Below are positions 47,574-59,599 of a stretch of 64,000 nucleotides of DNA, one piece after another (positions within the stretch are counted from its first letter, which is position 1; the number at the start of each line of letters is the position of its first letter). Source of the stretch: Angiostrongylus vasorum (Eukaryota > Nematoda > Chromadorea > Rhabditida > Metastrongylidae); NCBI GenBank assembly GCA_018806985.1, contig JADANN010000256.1:2703501-2767500 (forward strand), given 5' to 3'. Below the pieces are notes generated by a model. It ran no database searches. It had not been told where the DNA came from and saw only the letters and a program-made list of their open reading frames with translations. The position numbers and the translations under genes were made by a program.

Positions 47574-48012
47574 GAAAATAAACAGAGCAAACATAGCAAT
47601 TGTTTGTTGGTTTTCCGTTCAATTAGTGGGGAATTTCGGAAACATTGAGGAACATCATTGTATCATGCTGGACGAAGTTTAATCTGTCAGTTTGCTTTCA
47701 GCTTCGAAATGTATACGTGTAAGCCGTAAAGTGTAAGAAACACATCTCTTTTTTCGAAATGTGTCAGCGGCTTCCTGGATGATCATGTTGACATGAGGTT
47801 GATAAAACGCTTATTCAATAATACGATTAGAAAGGCGTGAAGCCTTTTCGAACACTGTCTTAATACCTTTTTTGAGTTATCAAGCTAACACGAGGTTAGT
47901 AAAAAGGTTTATTTAATAATATGGGAAAGAAAGGCGTGAAGCCTTTTCGGAATCAATGCGTCAATACGCTTTTGGATTATCAAGCTGACACGAGATTGGT
48001 GTAAAGTATTCT

Positions 48013-48047
48013 GGCTAACGTTTGGACGTCTTTGTCTTCATCACAGC
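48013..48047 (-). ncRNA. hammerhead-like motif, degraded
   Basis: Minus strand: CGCTGTGATGA, A, GACA..CGTC, CAAAC, GTT, AGCC. The core is mutated. Confidence 0.4.
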
Positions 48048-48226
48048 GTATGATACGAGTCGATGGCCCACGGCCGTCCGTTTTCTCAGCGTGGTTTCTC
48101 ACCTAGCAGCGCTCTTTTATACATGTTGATTGTTGATGCAGTTAGTATTATGTTAGCTAGCACAGAGCGAATAGCAAAACAATAATCGAGAAGGTGAATA
48201 ACTGTGGACCATCGACTCGGATCATC

Positions 48227-48260
48227 GGCTCTGATGAAGACTAGACCTCGAAACGTAGCC
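48227..48260 (+). ncRNA. hammerhead-ribozyme-like motif, canonical CTGATGA
   Basis: GGCT, CTGATGA, A, shortened stem II, CGAAAC, GTA, then GCC. Stem I is perfect if the GTA triplet overlaps it by one base. Confidence 0.5.
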
Positions 48261-48404
48261 GAATGAAAACTAATCTATCAACATCGTGTAAGTTCAACAG
48301 TTTACATAGATGTTGATTATTTTACTACCGAGATTAAATGACGGTCGGCCAAGCCGATCTTATTTCGAAATATCTTGTAGATCACAATGTTTTACTTTTT
48401 TATT

Positions 48405-48600
48405 TCCTGCATACTATAATTTTTACCGTAGCTTATTATGCGAAGTACAGCCACAACGATGCTGAGATATTTGCAAAACTCCGTACGGCAGGTGCCTGCG
48501 GTGGGGGAACGAACGCGCTATTACCCTTTCCGGAGGCTAACGCGTTCACCACCATACCATGCGGGTCCTTCGTTTCGCTTTCTCTCAGCTAGTTTATGTT
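48405..48600 (+). repeat. family F arm
   Basis: Contains 'gatgctgagatatttgcaaa', 'aggtgcctgcggtgggggaa', 'ccctttccggaggctaacgc', 'ccatgcgggtccttcgtttc', 'tctcagctag'. The opposing arm is not seen here. Confidence 0.65.
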
Positions 48601-49024
48601 CACTGTTATTGTTCACTGATTTGAATATTTACCATGCATCATCACAGACAGCAGTTCTTTCCGAATTTCATGAATCGTCCCTAATCTATTCAATCAGATG
48701 CCCTTTAATACCTCTTTTTAGAATGACTGCGTGGAAAGAAGTAGTGAGGACACTTCCCACGTTTATGGCATCTGCCATTCGAACACGGTGCGCGTAACTA
48801 ATACCTTACTAATACCATAGTGCTAATACTGCTTAACTACTGTATTTTACAAGTTGGAGTGAGGAAGCGACGAGTTGAAGACTGTAACAATCTTTGAGTG
48901 AATGGACGGATATCTAACGACGCTGCGAGTATCTTTGCAGTGATAGGAGTTAATACGATAAAGCATGACCTTCGCAGCTACTGCAGTCAGAAACGGTGGC
49001 ATAAAATACCATGCCGCCTAAAAA

Positions 49025-49325
49025 GGGTAAAGGATAAAGCCCACTGTGTTTATTAATCCCTGAAGAATACACCATGTACTCGATTCACTAGGCATCGTTA
49101 GAGATGAATGAATGCATTTCTGTCGATTACAATGACTTGCTGTCGCTTACCGATGTATGAAATCGATGTTGTTGTCCTCAAAGAAATGGCTGTTACCAAT
49201 TTACCGTTCATGAAGAGGTGGACGGCTTGGTGTGCTCGAGGCGCACCATCGAACCAGTGACCATGAAATAACATGCGTATTACAGTGCACCTCTAACCAC
49301 TGCACTACGTGCGGTCTTCATGTCG
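49025..49325 (-). repeat. SINE S1, diverged
   Basis: Minus copy with an eroded body. The head is recognisable as the complement of CGTAGTGCAGTGGTTAGAGG near 49290-49315. Confidence 0.6.
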
Positions 49326-49474
49326 CAGACAAAAGTAAAATCCCCGGTTGACTCGTTGATTGGATACCAAATAGGGTAAATAGCTTATAGAGAAACTCAA
49401 TCAAGTAGCTCCTTTCGGGATCTGTTTAAACATCTCAGCGTTGCACGTAAATTCTAAATGTCACCACCCCTAAA

Positions 49475-49850
49475 GCACCATACCATGCGGGTCCTTCGTT
49501 TCTCCTGTCTCTCAGCTAGTTCTATCGATCACTTCCATCAGCATTCACCCGTCAATGGGGTTGATCTGGGAAACCCAAATCGGCATTGAACCCAGTTAAG
49601 CTGAGACTATAGTTATAATCACATTGTTAACCATTTTATTTACTGCCTGTTCTTCTTAATGCTCATTTGGGCTCCCCAGATCAAGTGATTGCTGATGGCA
49701 GTGATCGATAGAACTAGCTGAGAGACAGGCGAAACGAAGGACCCGCATGATGTGGTGGTGAACGCGTTACTCCCCGGAAAGGATAATAGCGCGTTCGTTC
49801 CCCACCGCAGACACCTGCGGTCCGGAGTTTTGCTAATGTATCAGCATTAT
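49475..49850. repeat. fold-back element (family F)
   Basis: The left arm ('ccatgcgggtccttcgtttc', 'agctagttctatcgatc', 'gatctgggaaacccaaat') and right arm ('tttgggctccccagatc', 'gatcgatagaactagctgag', 'aaacgaaggacccgcatg') are inverted copies around a unique centre. Confidence 0.65.
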
Positions 49851-49879
49851 AGATGTTATCTGATTGTTTCCTCTCACTC

Positions 49880-50930
49880 AATTTGTCGCTTCATCAAGAA
49901 GTTCACGTATGCTTGTCTACAGCCATCGCTTACGCCACCAAGCGCTAACGTCCTAAACATGTATTCATTTGGATACATTCAGCCTTTATAGTACCAGGCA
50001 ATGATTATGAGGTTACGTCTTATTCTGGCTTTTCTAAAGCCGCATGCTTCTCTCTGCTTTGCTTAGCTTACAGGCACTGTGTTTGCTTCACTGATTCCTG
50101 TAATATAACAGCATCTCCATCAAAGCGTGTCTTCAGAAAAGCGTGTCTTCAGAAGAAATCACTGTCAACGTCTGCTCAACATTCCTGTATCAAGCAATTT
50201 TGCTTGTTTTATCTATAGAATCCTTCTGAGTTATAGGAGGCTTTCATGTTTCTGCAAATATTTGAATATAATTGGTGAAGTGGTACAGCTTTTCAACTCA
50301 TGTTTGCCGAACCAAAGGTATATCTCCTGCACTTTAAAGTTCTGATCATCGAACAATAGTTCAAAAGTAAGCTCGCCTATGTTTTAGGCGATAATCGCGT
50401 GCGAGGTTCGTTATTCCTACACAATTAGCTGCTCTCAAAAGTGCCGTGAATGCTTCAAGAACATGTTTATAGTTTCTAGACTTCAATTCCAGGAAAACCG
50501 ACGAATTCACAGATTGGACGCCGTGTTCTAGCAATACACGTGGTCTTCATCATAGTAAGAACAGTTGAGCTACAAATTCAAGGCGGTTTCTCTCGCATGT
50601 CGTTGTCAGCTAAAATTTTTTTAGGCGAGAGCAATGATGTTCATCTATGAAGAGAAGAAAAACATCATTCAATTGATCAACCAAGCCCACATTTTCTTGC
50701 AATGAATGATCTCATAAATGGACATCCATAATGTCACGACAAGTTTTAAAGTACTATAGAACTCGGTTTACCGATAAGACCTGTGTTACAAATTTTGTTG
50801 GAGTCGTTATAGCAGAATTCACAAGGCCAAATAACGCACGTCCTTTTCCACCAAAGCTTTTGGTTGTCAAAGCTTGCATATCTTTGTTAGGAGCGACTTG
50901 CAGGACACCGTTGCAGAGACCTAAAATCAT
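49880..50930. other. intergenic, nothing recognised
   Basis: Only short frames; no shared repeat. Confidence 0.4.
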
Positions 50931-50934
50931 ATTC

Positions 50935-52100
50935 TCTCATTCGACAAGTACGGTATCGTTGCTCACATTGCACAAAGATTCACCAGCACAAAGCAGAGAA
51001 GTTTCGTCAACGGGTCCAAATACGCTGGAAATTTGAGTGCGTGATAATGCACATACTCCAGTGCTAATACTTGGAAGCGTTACAAATGCCAAGGATGTAA
51101 CGAGAATTCCAACATAGTTACGATTGGCCTGAATCAGAGAAATCAACAGCACAACTTCTCCAATAGCGTGAAAAAAAACATGCAATTTACCTGCATGATT
51201 CTACTTTCTCTCCCCCCTCAGAACTGCAGCTGGTTGCGGTTTCCGCTGAATGGCTAGCAGTTTCACAAGGACTAAAGTCGTCAGAACAACCATGGTTAGG
51301 CCTATCACCTAAAAGCGGACACTTAAAAGACATATTTCTTTGAGGATAAATGAGTTTACCATATTACTAATTCCGACATAATAACGGAACTTGTGACTTA
51401 GAAAACATCCCGCAAAGGGGCAGTTGGGAGCATTATTAATCGGCGAAAGAAAGAACTGAAGAGTGATATCCGGCGCTGCCACCAGAATTCCAAACAATAG
51501 GCAGAACACTGTGTATGAACAAGAAGACAGTTTCCGGAAAGCAAGTGAGAAGGACAACGCCTAAAAGACCTAAAGACGTTTTACTTATTGGAGTGCCCAT
51601 TTTGAAAAAAACATCTTACCAAAATCCTTTGCGCAGCAACGGATATGGTTAAACATCTGAGCAAGAAAAAGGAAGGTGGGCGATTCTTACAAAATATGGA
51701 TTTAGATCTAAGTAGACCGGATTCCAAGAATTTGTGACATACACTGTACGGAAGGGCTGAAAAGAGCATGTAATTATTTCGTTTTCTTTTATGCGAATTT
51801 TGAATGCAAAACAAAGATGCTTACTTGCCACGGCGTGAGAAAAGTCAGTAGCTAACAGGAATAACACCATTTGCCGAGAGGAATTTTGGCGAAGGTTCTT
51901 CTCCCTTCAAGCAAGAAATGCTATATTTAGGCGCTTCTATTGCTGTGGAAACACCTTCAAAGAGCAAGGAAAAAGCTGTAGTGCGGAATTTTTTACGCTT
52001 ACTTAGTGAATATGAAAAGGGCGCATCCATTGCAGATGGTCACGGCGAGTTGAACTAATAGACGTGAGATTTCAACGATCAGATAAGGCTTGACCGCCAA
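50935..52100 (-). pseudogene. nematode 7TM chemoreceptor gene (srbc-like), nearly intact
   Basis: Minus-strand relative of the 16.7-kb pseudogene. Exon 1 (52100-52003) encodes VEISRLLVQLAVTICNGCAL. Exon 2 (about 51914) gives KEKNLRQNSSRQMVLFLLAT. Exon 3 gives LPYSVCHKFLESG to LTISVAAQRIL. Exon 4 (51567-51361) gives FRKLSSCSYTVFCLLFGIL, a Cys-containing loop and KFRYYVGISNM. Exon 5 gives VIGLTMVVLTTLVLVKLLAI. Exon 6 gives ANRNYVGILVTSLAFVTL and ends LVE stop. Donors and phases hold for exons 1-4. Defects: the start codon position is TTG where the relative has ATG, and a one-base shift in a G run in exon 5 brings a stop. It may be a young pseudogene or carry sequence errors. Family srbc is tentative. 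Confidence 0.65.
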
Positions 52101-52139
52101 CCCGTGTCTGGAGCTGGAAGCGTCGAACCTCTACCACTA

Positions 52140-52790
52140 TTGTTTTTTTCAATTTTAACAACAGTCGCGATTTTTGAACTGAGAAGTAATCCGAATACAT
52201 GAGTGCATAAACTGCTCTCCGAAGTGCAGCTTACATCCCCTCAATTTGGTTAAACATCCACTATAGACAATACATTTTCAACAAAAATATGTGAACACTA
52301 ACGAACAATGTATAGATTTATACAGTCATGCGACGGTGTTATTTGTGAATGAAAATGAAAAGATAGAATCTTAGAAGGCATAGCGAAAAGTTGATGCTTG
52401 GAATCCATCCATTTTACAGATGTCAACTTCCATTTGAGTGAAGGCACGAGGAACCAGAATCTCTCGCCGTTATAGAGTATTTTGTAAGAGTTGAAATGAG
52501 GTTGTCCATCCCTATTATTGATGGGGACAGGCTCGTCTAAGCGCAGCTGGGATGCGGATCTTAACTCAGGTTTTGTGAGAAATCCTGATGGCGACTACTC
52601 GTACTTTCGCCAAAGCTCCTATCGTGAGCACTCTTCGCGCAAGTTTCATTTCCGGTGCTTCGATTGCCTGTTTCATTTAACCTTTTCGCAGAAAGTAGAA
52701 TTACAGATAAAATAAATTCTTCGTTGAATAACACAATGTAATAACGAGTTGTGTCATACTCATTCGAAGAACTGTTGCAACTTACAATTT
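52140..52790. other. intergenic, nothing recognised
   Basis: No motif in the short frame at 52518-52715; upstream flank of the minus-strand receptor. Confidence 0.4.
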
Positions 52791-52794
52791 TCGT

Positions 52795-53345
52795 TTTTTT
52801 ATTTGCTGCCTACTCTTTTTTAAAGGCAGAGTATATTGCGAAATATAACTCCAGTGATGCTGAGACATTTGCAAAACTCCGCGCTGCAGGTCTCTGCGGT
52901 GAGGAACGAATGCGCTATTACCCCTTTCCGGGGTCTAACGCGTTCACCACCACACCATGCGGGTCCTTCGTTTCGTCTGTCTCTCAGCTAGTTCTATCGA
53001 TCTTTTGCCATCAGCAATCACCCATCAGCAGGATTTATCTGCGGAGTCCAAATCGGCAACGAACCCAGTTAAGCCGAGGCTGCAGTTATAGTCACAATTT
53101 TAACTTATTATTTACTACCTAATCATTTTAATGGCAGGGTATATTGCGAAATATAACTTCGACGAAATTGTGAAAAAAAATTGTGATTGTAAGTGCAGCC
53201 TCAGCTGAAATGGGTTCGTTGCCGATTTGGGCTCCCCAGATCAATCCCGCCGATGGGTGATTGCTGATGGCAAAAGTTCGATAGAACTAGCTGAGAAACA
53301 GACGAAACGAAAGACCCGCATGGTGTGGTGGTGAACGCGTTACTC
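52795..53345. repeat. fold-back element (family F)
   Basis: The left arm (52795-53110: 'ggcagagtatattgcgaaat', 'ctttccggggtctaacgc', 'ccatgcgggtccttcgtttc') mirrors the right arm (53165-53345: 'tgggctccccagatcaatcc', 'tagaactagctgag', 'gcatggtgtggtggtgaacg'). A partial S1 fragment follows to 53540. Confidence 0.65.
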
Positions 53346-53540
53346 CGGTACCAATCTCACGACCCCGGATAGATGAAAGGTTTGGTGAGTGCGGGGTGGA
53401 TAGAACCAGCACTGTGCTCGTGATTATTGCCATCACTTCCACTGCTCTAACCGCCCGCGTAAGTCAGTGTATGGTAGAAATCTGCATTTCATCACTTCTG
53501 CGATGCTTAATGTTGAATCCATGGCGTTTCTGCTACAATT
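53346..53540 (-). repeat. SINE S1 fragment
   Basis: 'ggtaccaatctcacgacccc', 'gatgaaaggtttggtg' and 'ccactgctctaaccg' match the reverse of the S1 head and middle. Confidence 0.45.
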
Positions 53541-53689
53541 ATGTAACGTTGAACACGTTGCTTTTTGATCTTTTAGTATGTTTATGAGGTTACGTGAGGT
53601 CTTTGTGCATATCTATTATTCAAAATAAAAGGCTTACTATTTATACAACAACGCGGGAGTAAGCCACTGATGGGCACACACTAGTCCGA

Positions 53690-53790
53690 TCACCGCGGCT
53701 CTGGTGAAGGTGAAACCGCCGAAACGTTAGCCATAATGGATATTTGTACCAACCTCGTATGAATTCATCAATAAACCAAAATATTGCTTA
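53690..53790 (+). repeat. PLE tail with hammerhead-like motif
   Basis: Motif followed by 'ccaacctcgtatgaattcat' and 'caataaacc'. Solo tail. Confidence 0.55.
53697..53732 (+). ncRNA. hammerhead-ribozyme-like motif
   Basis: GGCT, CTGGTGA (A6 changed to G), A, GGTG/CGCC hairpin with one G-T pair, GAAAC, GTT, AGCC. Stem I is perfect; the G at A6 should abolish cleavage. Confidence 0.5.
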
Positions 53791-54411
53791 CCCACACCGA
53801 TGTTCAACGTATGTTGGAATCGAATGTTTGCCGCTTACTTTTTTCGCGTTATTCTGTTCGTAAGAGAGCTTCCTTTAAATCAGTTTTCTCAACAGCGCAT
53901 CCAGTGGGTCTCGACAAGGCATTGAATAAACTTTAAATCGGAATATGAAACCGGTTCGTTTGTCCTCGAGCAAAGAAAGCCTACTAATTGCACTTTGATA
54001 ATCCTCATGCGGGTTGTAACGCCTTCCTTTTTCAAACAAACTTCATCGGCGATGTTTGTGGACATGAATAACACAAATACTATTTCCAATCTCAAATCGT
54101 CTAACACATTGCTGCTATTAACGGAAGAGAAATTCATGGAGGGAATCGCGATTTCTGTTCTTCAGATTTTTTAAAAAACTGAGGCGGGCTCGGAGAATTC
54201 TTCACTTTCCCCCCGTTTGCGATCAGAACTAATGAAGCCACTTAATTCCAGCTAATTTCAACTCGTCATAATCAGATCATGCAATAACGTGCTTGTCTAC
54301 TCATGTGGTTTGTTCTGGGCAGCGCTTTGACTATTTCGGAGCCTACAAAAGTTTTTTTAAACGTCAGCATTACAATAATTTATGTGCTGATCATTTAGCG
54401 AACTTACTCTG

Positions 54412-54700
54412 GGTGCGTTTAGATTAGTGGTCGAAGGCGCCGTGTAATACACATGGGATCGGTCACTGCGCCCCCAGCCTCACCAACACTTCCATTCTTT
54501 CAGGGTCGGCAAATTGCTACCAGACCTGTCTGAAAGGATAGCAGCACCAGCGCGATACATCGGTGAGCCACCGCGAGTCATTGTAAAGGCCAGATATGCA
54601 TTCTGTCGCTTCCAACAATGCTTAATGAAGTCGAATGCATAGCGCTTTCCTTATGGATTGATCAACGCCGCGAGCTTTATCCTTTATCTTTATTTATTCT
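54412..54700 (+). repeat. SINE S1
   Basis: Full-length: 'agattagtggtcgaaggcgc', GGGATCGGTCACT, 'taccagacctgtctgaaagg', 'gccaccgcgagtcattgtaa', 'gagctttatcctttat'. Confidence 0.75.
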
Positions 54701-55134
54701 AGGAAGCTGCTTACTTTGTTCCTTTCCTTGCTCCACAAATCCATCTTGCTAACATCTTAGGCATTTGCCATGGCTGCAAAAGCTTTTCATCATTGTTTTG
54801 TCGCTTTCTGCGCCGGTATGTGTGCGCCTTACTCTTCCACAACGCTGTCATTTTAACTGCGCATCGTCAGCGGTGAATACCCCTGTCACTCATCCCGTGA
54901 ATGATTTCTTTTTGATATTTTTTCACTTAATCTCTTCTTATTTTTACATGACTCGTCATGTAATCTACTGTGCCAATTTCAGCAATTCTTGAACTCAATT
55001 AGTTTTCTCCGCTTCCATCGTTGACAAAGGTCTTCGAAAGATTCAAGTGTTCTCTCGTCGTCCTCTTTCGGATTTCGCCTTCTTTATCAATGCCGTAGAA
55101 TGCGGGTCGAGTCGATTCTTTAACGAGCTAACGC

Positions 55135-55330
55135 GTTCCTTTATGGACTGATGGAGAGCGTTGTAGAGGTGTCGAACCAGCACCTTGATTCGTGAAAGGC
55201 TGCATCAATAGCCACTGCACTGTTCACTCCCCAACGATCTTCGCCAATCAACGTGGTGCGCCTTCGCCCGGCTATCTCCAAGATTTCAAGGGGAATCGAC
55301 TTGACCAGCATTCTACGATATTCATAAAGA
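55135..55330 (-). repeat. tRNA-like SINE module, another family
   Basis: The minus strand has an A-box-like TGCAGTGGCTATTGATG near 55215 and a B box GGTTCGACACC near 55172. A body segment ('gggaatcgacttgaccagca') recurs in diverged form near 61175. Confidence 0.45.
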
Positions 55331-58140
55331 GGCCTCAAGCAGAAGCCAAAACAACAGGCCAAATGTTCGAAGACCTTTGTAGACGATTATTGCGAAGAGA
55401 ACGAATCGAATACAAAAAGTACGGGGTCGCGCACAGTAGATTTGATGAACAGGCATGTAGAACGAAATGAATCTCGTCTGATTAATGTTATTTGTTTGCT
55501 CGATAAACCTATTCATATTGATATATGTTGTCGCAGGAGAGAAAGCCCTTTAAAAAATACATATATAGTAGCTGCATACCAAAGTTTGTCATGGTTTTTG
55601 TTTTTCTTGATTGGTCTTATATTCCTCATTCCAATATAAGTTCTTTGAACATTAAGGCAGAGTCATGGCTCAGTCTAGCCTCCGATTCTTCACCGATAAC
55701 ACTTATGAAGCCACTTTGACACATGGTCAGAATATTTTTTGCGATTCGTGTAAGATTCAATAGAATCTCCGTTGATTTGCAGTTTTAACAGCTTCTTATC
55801 CAGTTCCATGTTCTTTCTGGTCCCCACCTTGGTTTCTCGCTCATCTGAATCGATATTTACTCTCTTCAATACATTTCTGATTTCTCGAAAATAGTGTTAT
55901 CAGGACGTTTTGATTGACATATCTAATTCATCCCTTCTTAGGATTAACTTGTTCCTTGCAATTCACATGCCTGAAGCACAACTCCTTTGCCCTGATGGGG
56001 GCAGCAAAGGAACTATAGAGTACTCGAGAAAAATGTCCAGTAAAACTGCGTCCAAAAAGGTTTCTTAATCGGTCAGTAGATTTCTGAATGCTTGAAATTC
56101 GTATGGCGTTAGTCGTGTGACTTAATTAAACGTGACGAATTCATTCTCTGCTTATAGTAAGCTTCATGGTTGCACTTTACGCCTGCAGCAACACTTCTGT
56201 GCTATGAAGGGGCGACGAAACCACAACAGAAAATTGTCGAAAGAAAAATGCAGATGTTTGAAGTCAACGAGTGTTAGAGATGGCACGAAGGCCAGTAGGT
56301 TCGTACTGAGTAACATGAGCTGATAAATGTCAGGCGAAGTTTTTTTGTTTAACACGATTTTCAGATCATTCGTTCCAATGTTATAACTGTTTGTGCACAT
56401 TTACCAACTACCACAAAAGACTCCTTTGCTATTAGATCGTATAATTTACATCACACGACAAATATTGTTCAGATCTTAGTACTCTCAATTCGTTTCATCG
56501 AGTCCTTCATCCACGGCAGTCTTCAGATCTGAACATGGCTTCGATTGCAAATTGAAAACTTCTGCTTCTTCACTAATGCCATCGAGTGCTGATCGCGTGT
56601 GATTCCTAGAATCATGGAAGTGCCGTTACAGTATTCATAGTACTTTAAAACATGTATTCCCCCACCTTTATGAGAAAGGGGTAGCTTTCCCAAGAAAGTG
56701 TGGTATCGATTTTCGGGCTCCAAAATGATAGAAGACCTGAGTGGTCCTAATGGCTTGGATTAGGACCTTCCGCGTATTGAACGGCATCCCTATCATTGCT
56801 CTACTCGTGTTCACCATAGATTATAACACTTTGCGAAGAAAAAAGCACTTTGGTTGTTAATACTACTGCTAAGAGCTAACGGATGAAAACTGCAGATTGT
56901 TGCACATCTTATACAGCATTTATTTTCGTGATCGTAGCAAATTTACCTGTTTGGAAAGTTTTTTCGGTATTCTTTCCCAGTTTGCTGATGTCATTTCTTT
57001 CGCTTTTGTCTCTTTCAAAGAATGTGGCCACCATGCAAAGAAAAACTCATCCTAAGGACTGTTTTTTTAAAATTCCAAATCCAGAAGAAAACTCGTATTT
57101 TCCATTTCCAAAAAATAAGTCAACTAACCAGCCAGAAATCCTCAATTCGTCGCAGAACTCAAAACGACGTTCTTCGACTCCCTAAAAGCTGGACCTTTGG
57201 TAGCAGGTTTTTAACAAATTGATGAGGACGTTATCCATATACGGCTCACACGCGTAGTTGACGTAAAATATTAAAAACACCCACTATGGTCACAGTGCTG
57301 GAATTTGCTTTACATGGGCACTCTTAACATTTATTGTGCGGATCACAAAACTTGTTGCATTCTACTCTCGCATCCGTCGTACACGAAAGTTTTAACAGTC
57401 TTCATGTGTGGCATCTGCTACTGCTTGAGGATTGTCATGTTCACAATTGTCGTTGCTGATCCAGTCCATTCTACCTGGAATTCTGTGTTATCGCTGGGTT
57501 AGAGCGTTCCCCACAATGTGGCAATCTGCTAAATAGCGCCATAAATTTCCTTCAACGAGCTTCCATTAGCTATTTTAATATACAGGTTCATGTAATGTGC
57601 AAATGCGATTCCATTATTTTAATGGCATACATGAACTTTCTCAATGTTAAAGTTCAGAACTACTTGCCAGGAAGGCTTTTTGTGCCCATTAGATCTATTA
57701 GAAATCATGTGTTTATCCGAATTTTTTTTCAGAATTTCGCGGTCCGCTGAGCAGATCTGTCATCTCCGATTATTCTTAATGTTCTTGCGCTTCATCGTAA
57801 TTGTTTTGATTTCCAGGCACTCGCTTTCCTTTTGGTTTTGGCTTTCATGATTTTTGAACGTCTTCCTTTCACTAGTGTCATTTCGTGCACTCACTGTAAA
57901 GGAGCTCATGATGATTGTTGCAGTGACAGCTAATGAACGAGTTACAGTAATTCCATGAGTTTGATTATGAGGTCCCTGGCTGCGTACATTTTATACTCTT
58001 TCATCGAGTACAGCGCTTCTCGTTCGAACTTGATTGCTCTCTATTAGATCTTCTTTTTTTCCACTTCTTCTACTAGCCAAATCTGTGTGTCGAAGAATGA
58101 TCTAATCTCTGATATCTAAAATACAATAGCCTTTCCAATA
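55331..58140. other. long AT-rich stretch without supported gene
   Basis: The best frame is an ATG frame at 56883-57185 (100 codons, hydrophobic N-terminal half with ANLPVWKVFSVFFPSLLMSF). It has no known motif and no splice support. The short frame 57644-57850 is similar. No repeats shared with the rest of the window. Confidence 0.35.
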
Positions 58141-58147
58141 CAATAGT

Positions 58148-58870
58148 ACTGTTAGGCGCCAGCTAGTTCGTAACCGCCTATATGACCGTCTGTGTGCAAC
58201 GCAAAATTGCATAATTTGCCCTAATGGTAGAGACGGTGATTGCATGAGCTCGGGTCCAGTCTATCTGATCTCCTGTAAGGCGTGGAGAGACAAATACATT
58301 GGCGAAGCGGGTGGACCACTCTGTGTCCGCATAAAAGAACACCTAGTCGATAAACGTAAATTAAATACCCCACTAGGCACGCATAGGACCCAGAGACATA
58401 ACGCGGAGGACTTTGAAGTACAGGTCACGATCCTCGCAGGGGAATCGAGAACACAAGCGCGCAAAACTCTCGAGGCGTTCTGGGTCAATTCCAGAAAACC
58501 GAAAATGAACCGCAGGGAAGGATGCCTCATTATCACGCGTGATATTGGGCAATATATAAACCTATTATTCCGATGAGAGGGGCACATTACGCTCCCATGT
58601 GAATTCTGTGCGGTTTGTCTCCACTCGACATACTCTGTAGAAGACTCATAGAAAGCGGTGAGTGTGCAAAGAAGCTATTTTTGTGTTTCAGTGTGATTGA
58701 AACCTTGGCTTAGCATTTTCTCTGTTTGGTTATGGAGGTGTTTGGCTGAATAGATTGCTGTCAACTTGACCTTTCCAGGCTCTGAGGAAGGCGAAATCCG
58801 CCGAAACGTCAGCTTGTTCGTGAATAAAGATTAAAAAATAACACATCGTGTTTGCTCAACAAGAATGCGA
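58148..58870 (+). mobile_element. Penelope-like element D, 5'-truncated, endonuclease domain open
   Basis: Begins at RRQLVRNRLYDRLC and runs 140 codons without a stop through the Cys cluster CIICPNGRDGDCMSSG. The GIY-YIG domain follows (PVYLISCKA, DKYIGEAGGPLCVRIKEH), then TRTQARKTLEAF-like and KPKMNRREGCLIITRDI segments, ending INLLFR stop at 58576. The domain cuts DNA to prime retrotransposition in intact PLEs. The usual Arg downstream of YIG is present (VRIKEH). Reverse transcriptase is missing. The 3' UTR has a hammerhead-like motif and the standard tail. Confidence 0.85.
58778..58814 (+). ncRNA. hammerhead-ribozyme-like motif of PLE D
   Basis: GGCT, CTGAGGA, A, GGCG..CGCC hairpin with loop AAATC, GAAAC, GTC, AGCT. 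All core positions are intact; one of the best copies. Confidence 0.6.
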
Positions 58871-59599
58871 ATAATTACAAGAGTCTTTAGTCAACGATTA
58901 ACATTTCCCACTTTTCATCCTTTATCATTTTTCCGATGAAGTTGCTCGAGATTTCTTAGAAACACATTCCAATCTTCGTCATCACCTTTCGACGCCGTTT
59001 ATATTTACTTATTTTTTTTACACACCCATAAGATGTGAGAGCAAAGAAGAGTTTAGAGAAAATTGGAAACCCTTTTCTGAGCTGCATCTGTTTGATATTC
59101 GAAATTAACAACCGCTTATAGTCATCCTCCGACGAGCACATCAGAAGTTAGAGCACCTCACCGGCTATGGAAAAGCAACCCTTAATGCCAAATCCCTTCA
59201 GCTATCTGAGTGGTACCAATTTTTATTCATTCTCACAATATCATTCTCTTCTCACGATTGCTTTCAAGCTCCTCTCTCTATCTGCTCCATAGATAGAAAG
59301 ATTCCTTAGTAGGATGTGTTTTCACTGATCCTGTCGTTTTTGAACGCGTGCATTCATTCAAAAGTTTCATTTTCTTCGTTTCTCCTAAGATCTCATGCAT
59401 TCCGTCCTTTTTCTCTGTGAATGGATTCAGTGGCTTACTTTAGAAAAAAACCAGCCATTGCAGAGCTTAGTGGGAAATTACTCCTAATAAAAAGTTAAGA
59501 CTGCTTCAATATTTCAACAAGCCAAGATGCCGATGGCAAGGTTATACCGCGTTGTCTTTCACGATGTAAAACGGAACTCATAAACCTGACAGAATTCCA

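Larger units (their letters stand above)
47980..48350. mobile_element. palindromic non-autonomous element with two PLE-type tails
   Basis: The left reverse tail (47980-48080) and right forward tail (48185-48350) frame a short core with AT-rich 'cagcgctcttttatacatg'. The right end continues 'atcaacatcgtgtaagttca' and 'gattaaatgacggtcgg' as at 20.6 and 36.1 kb. Confidence 0.55.
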
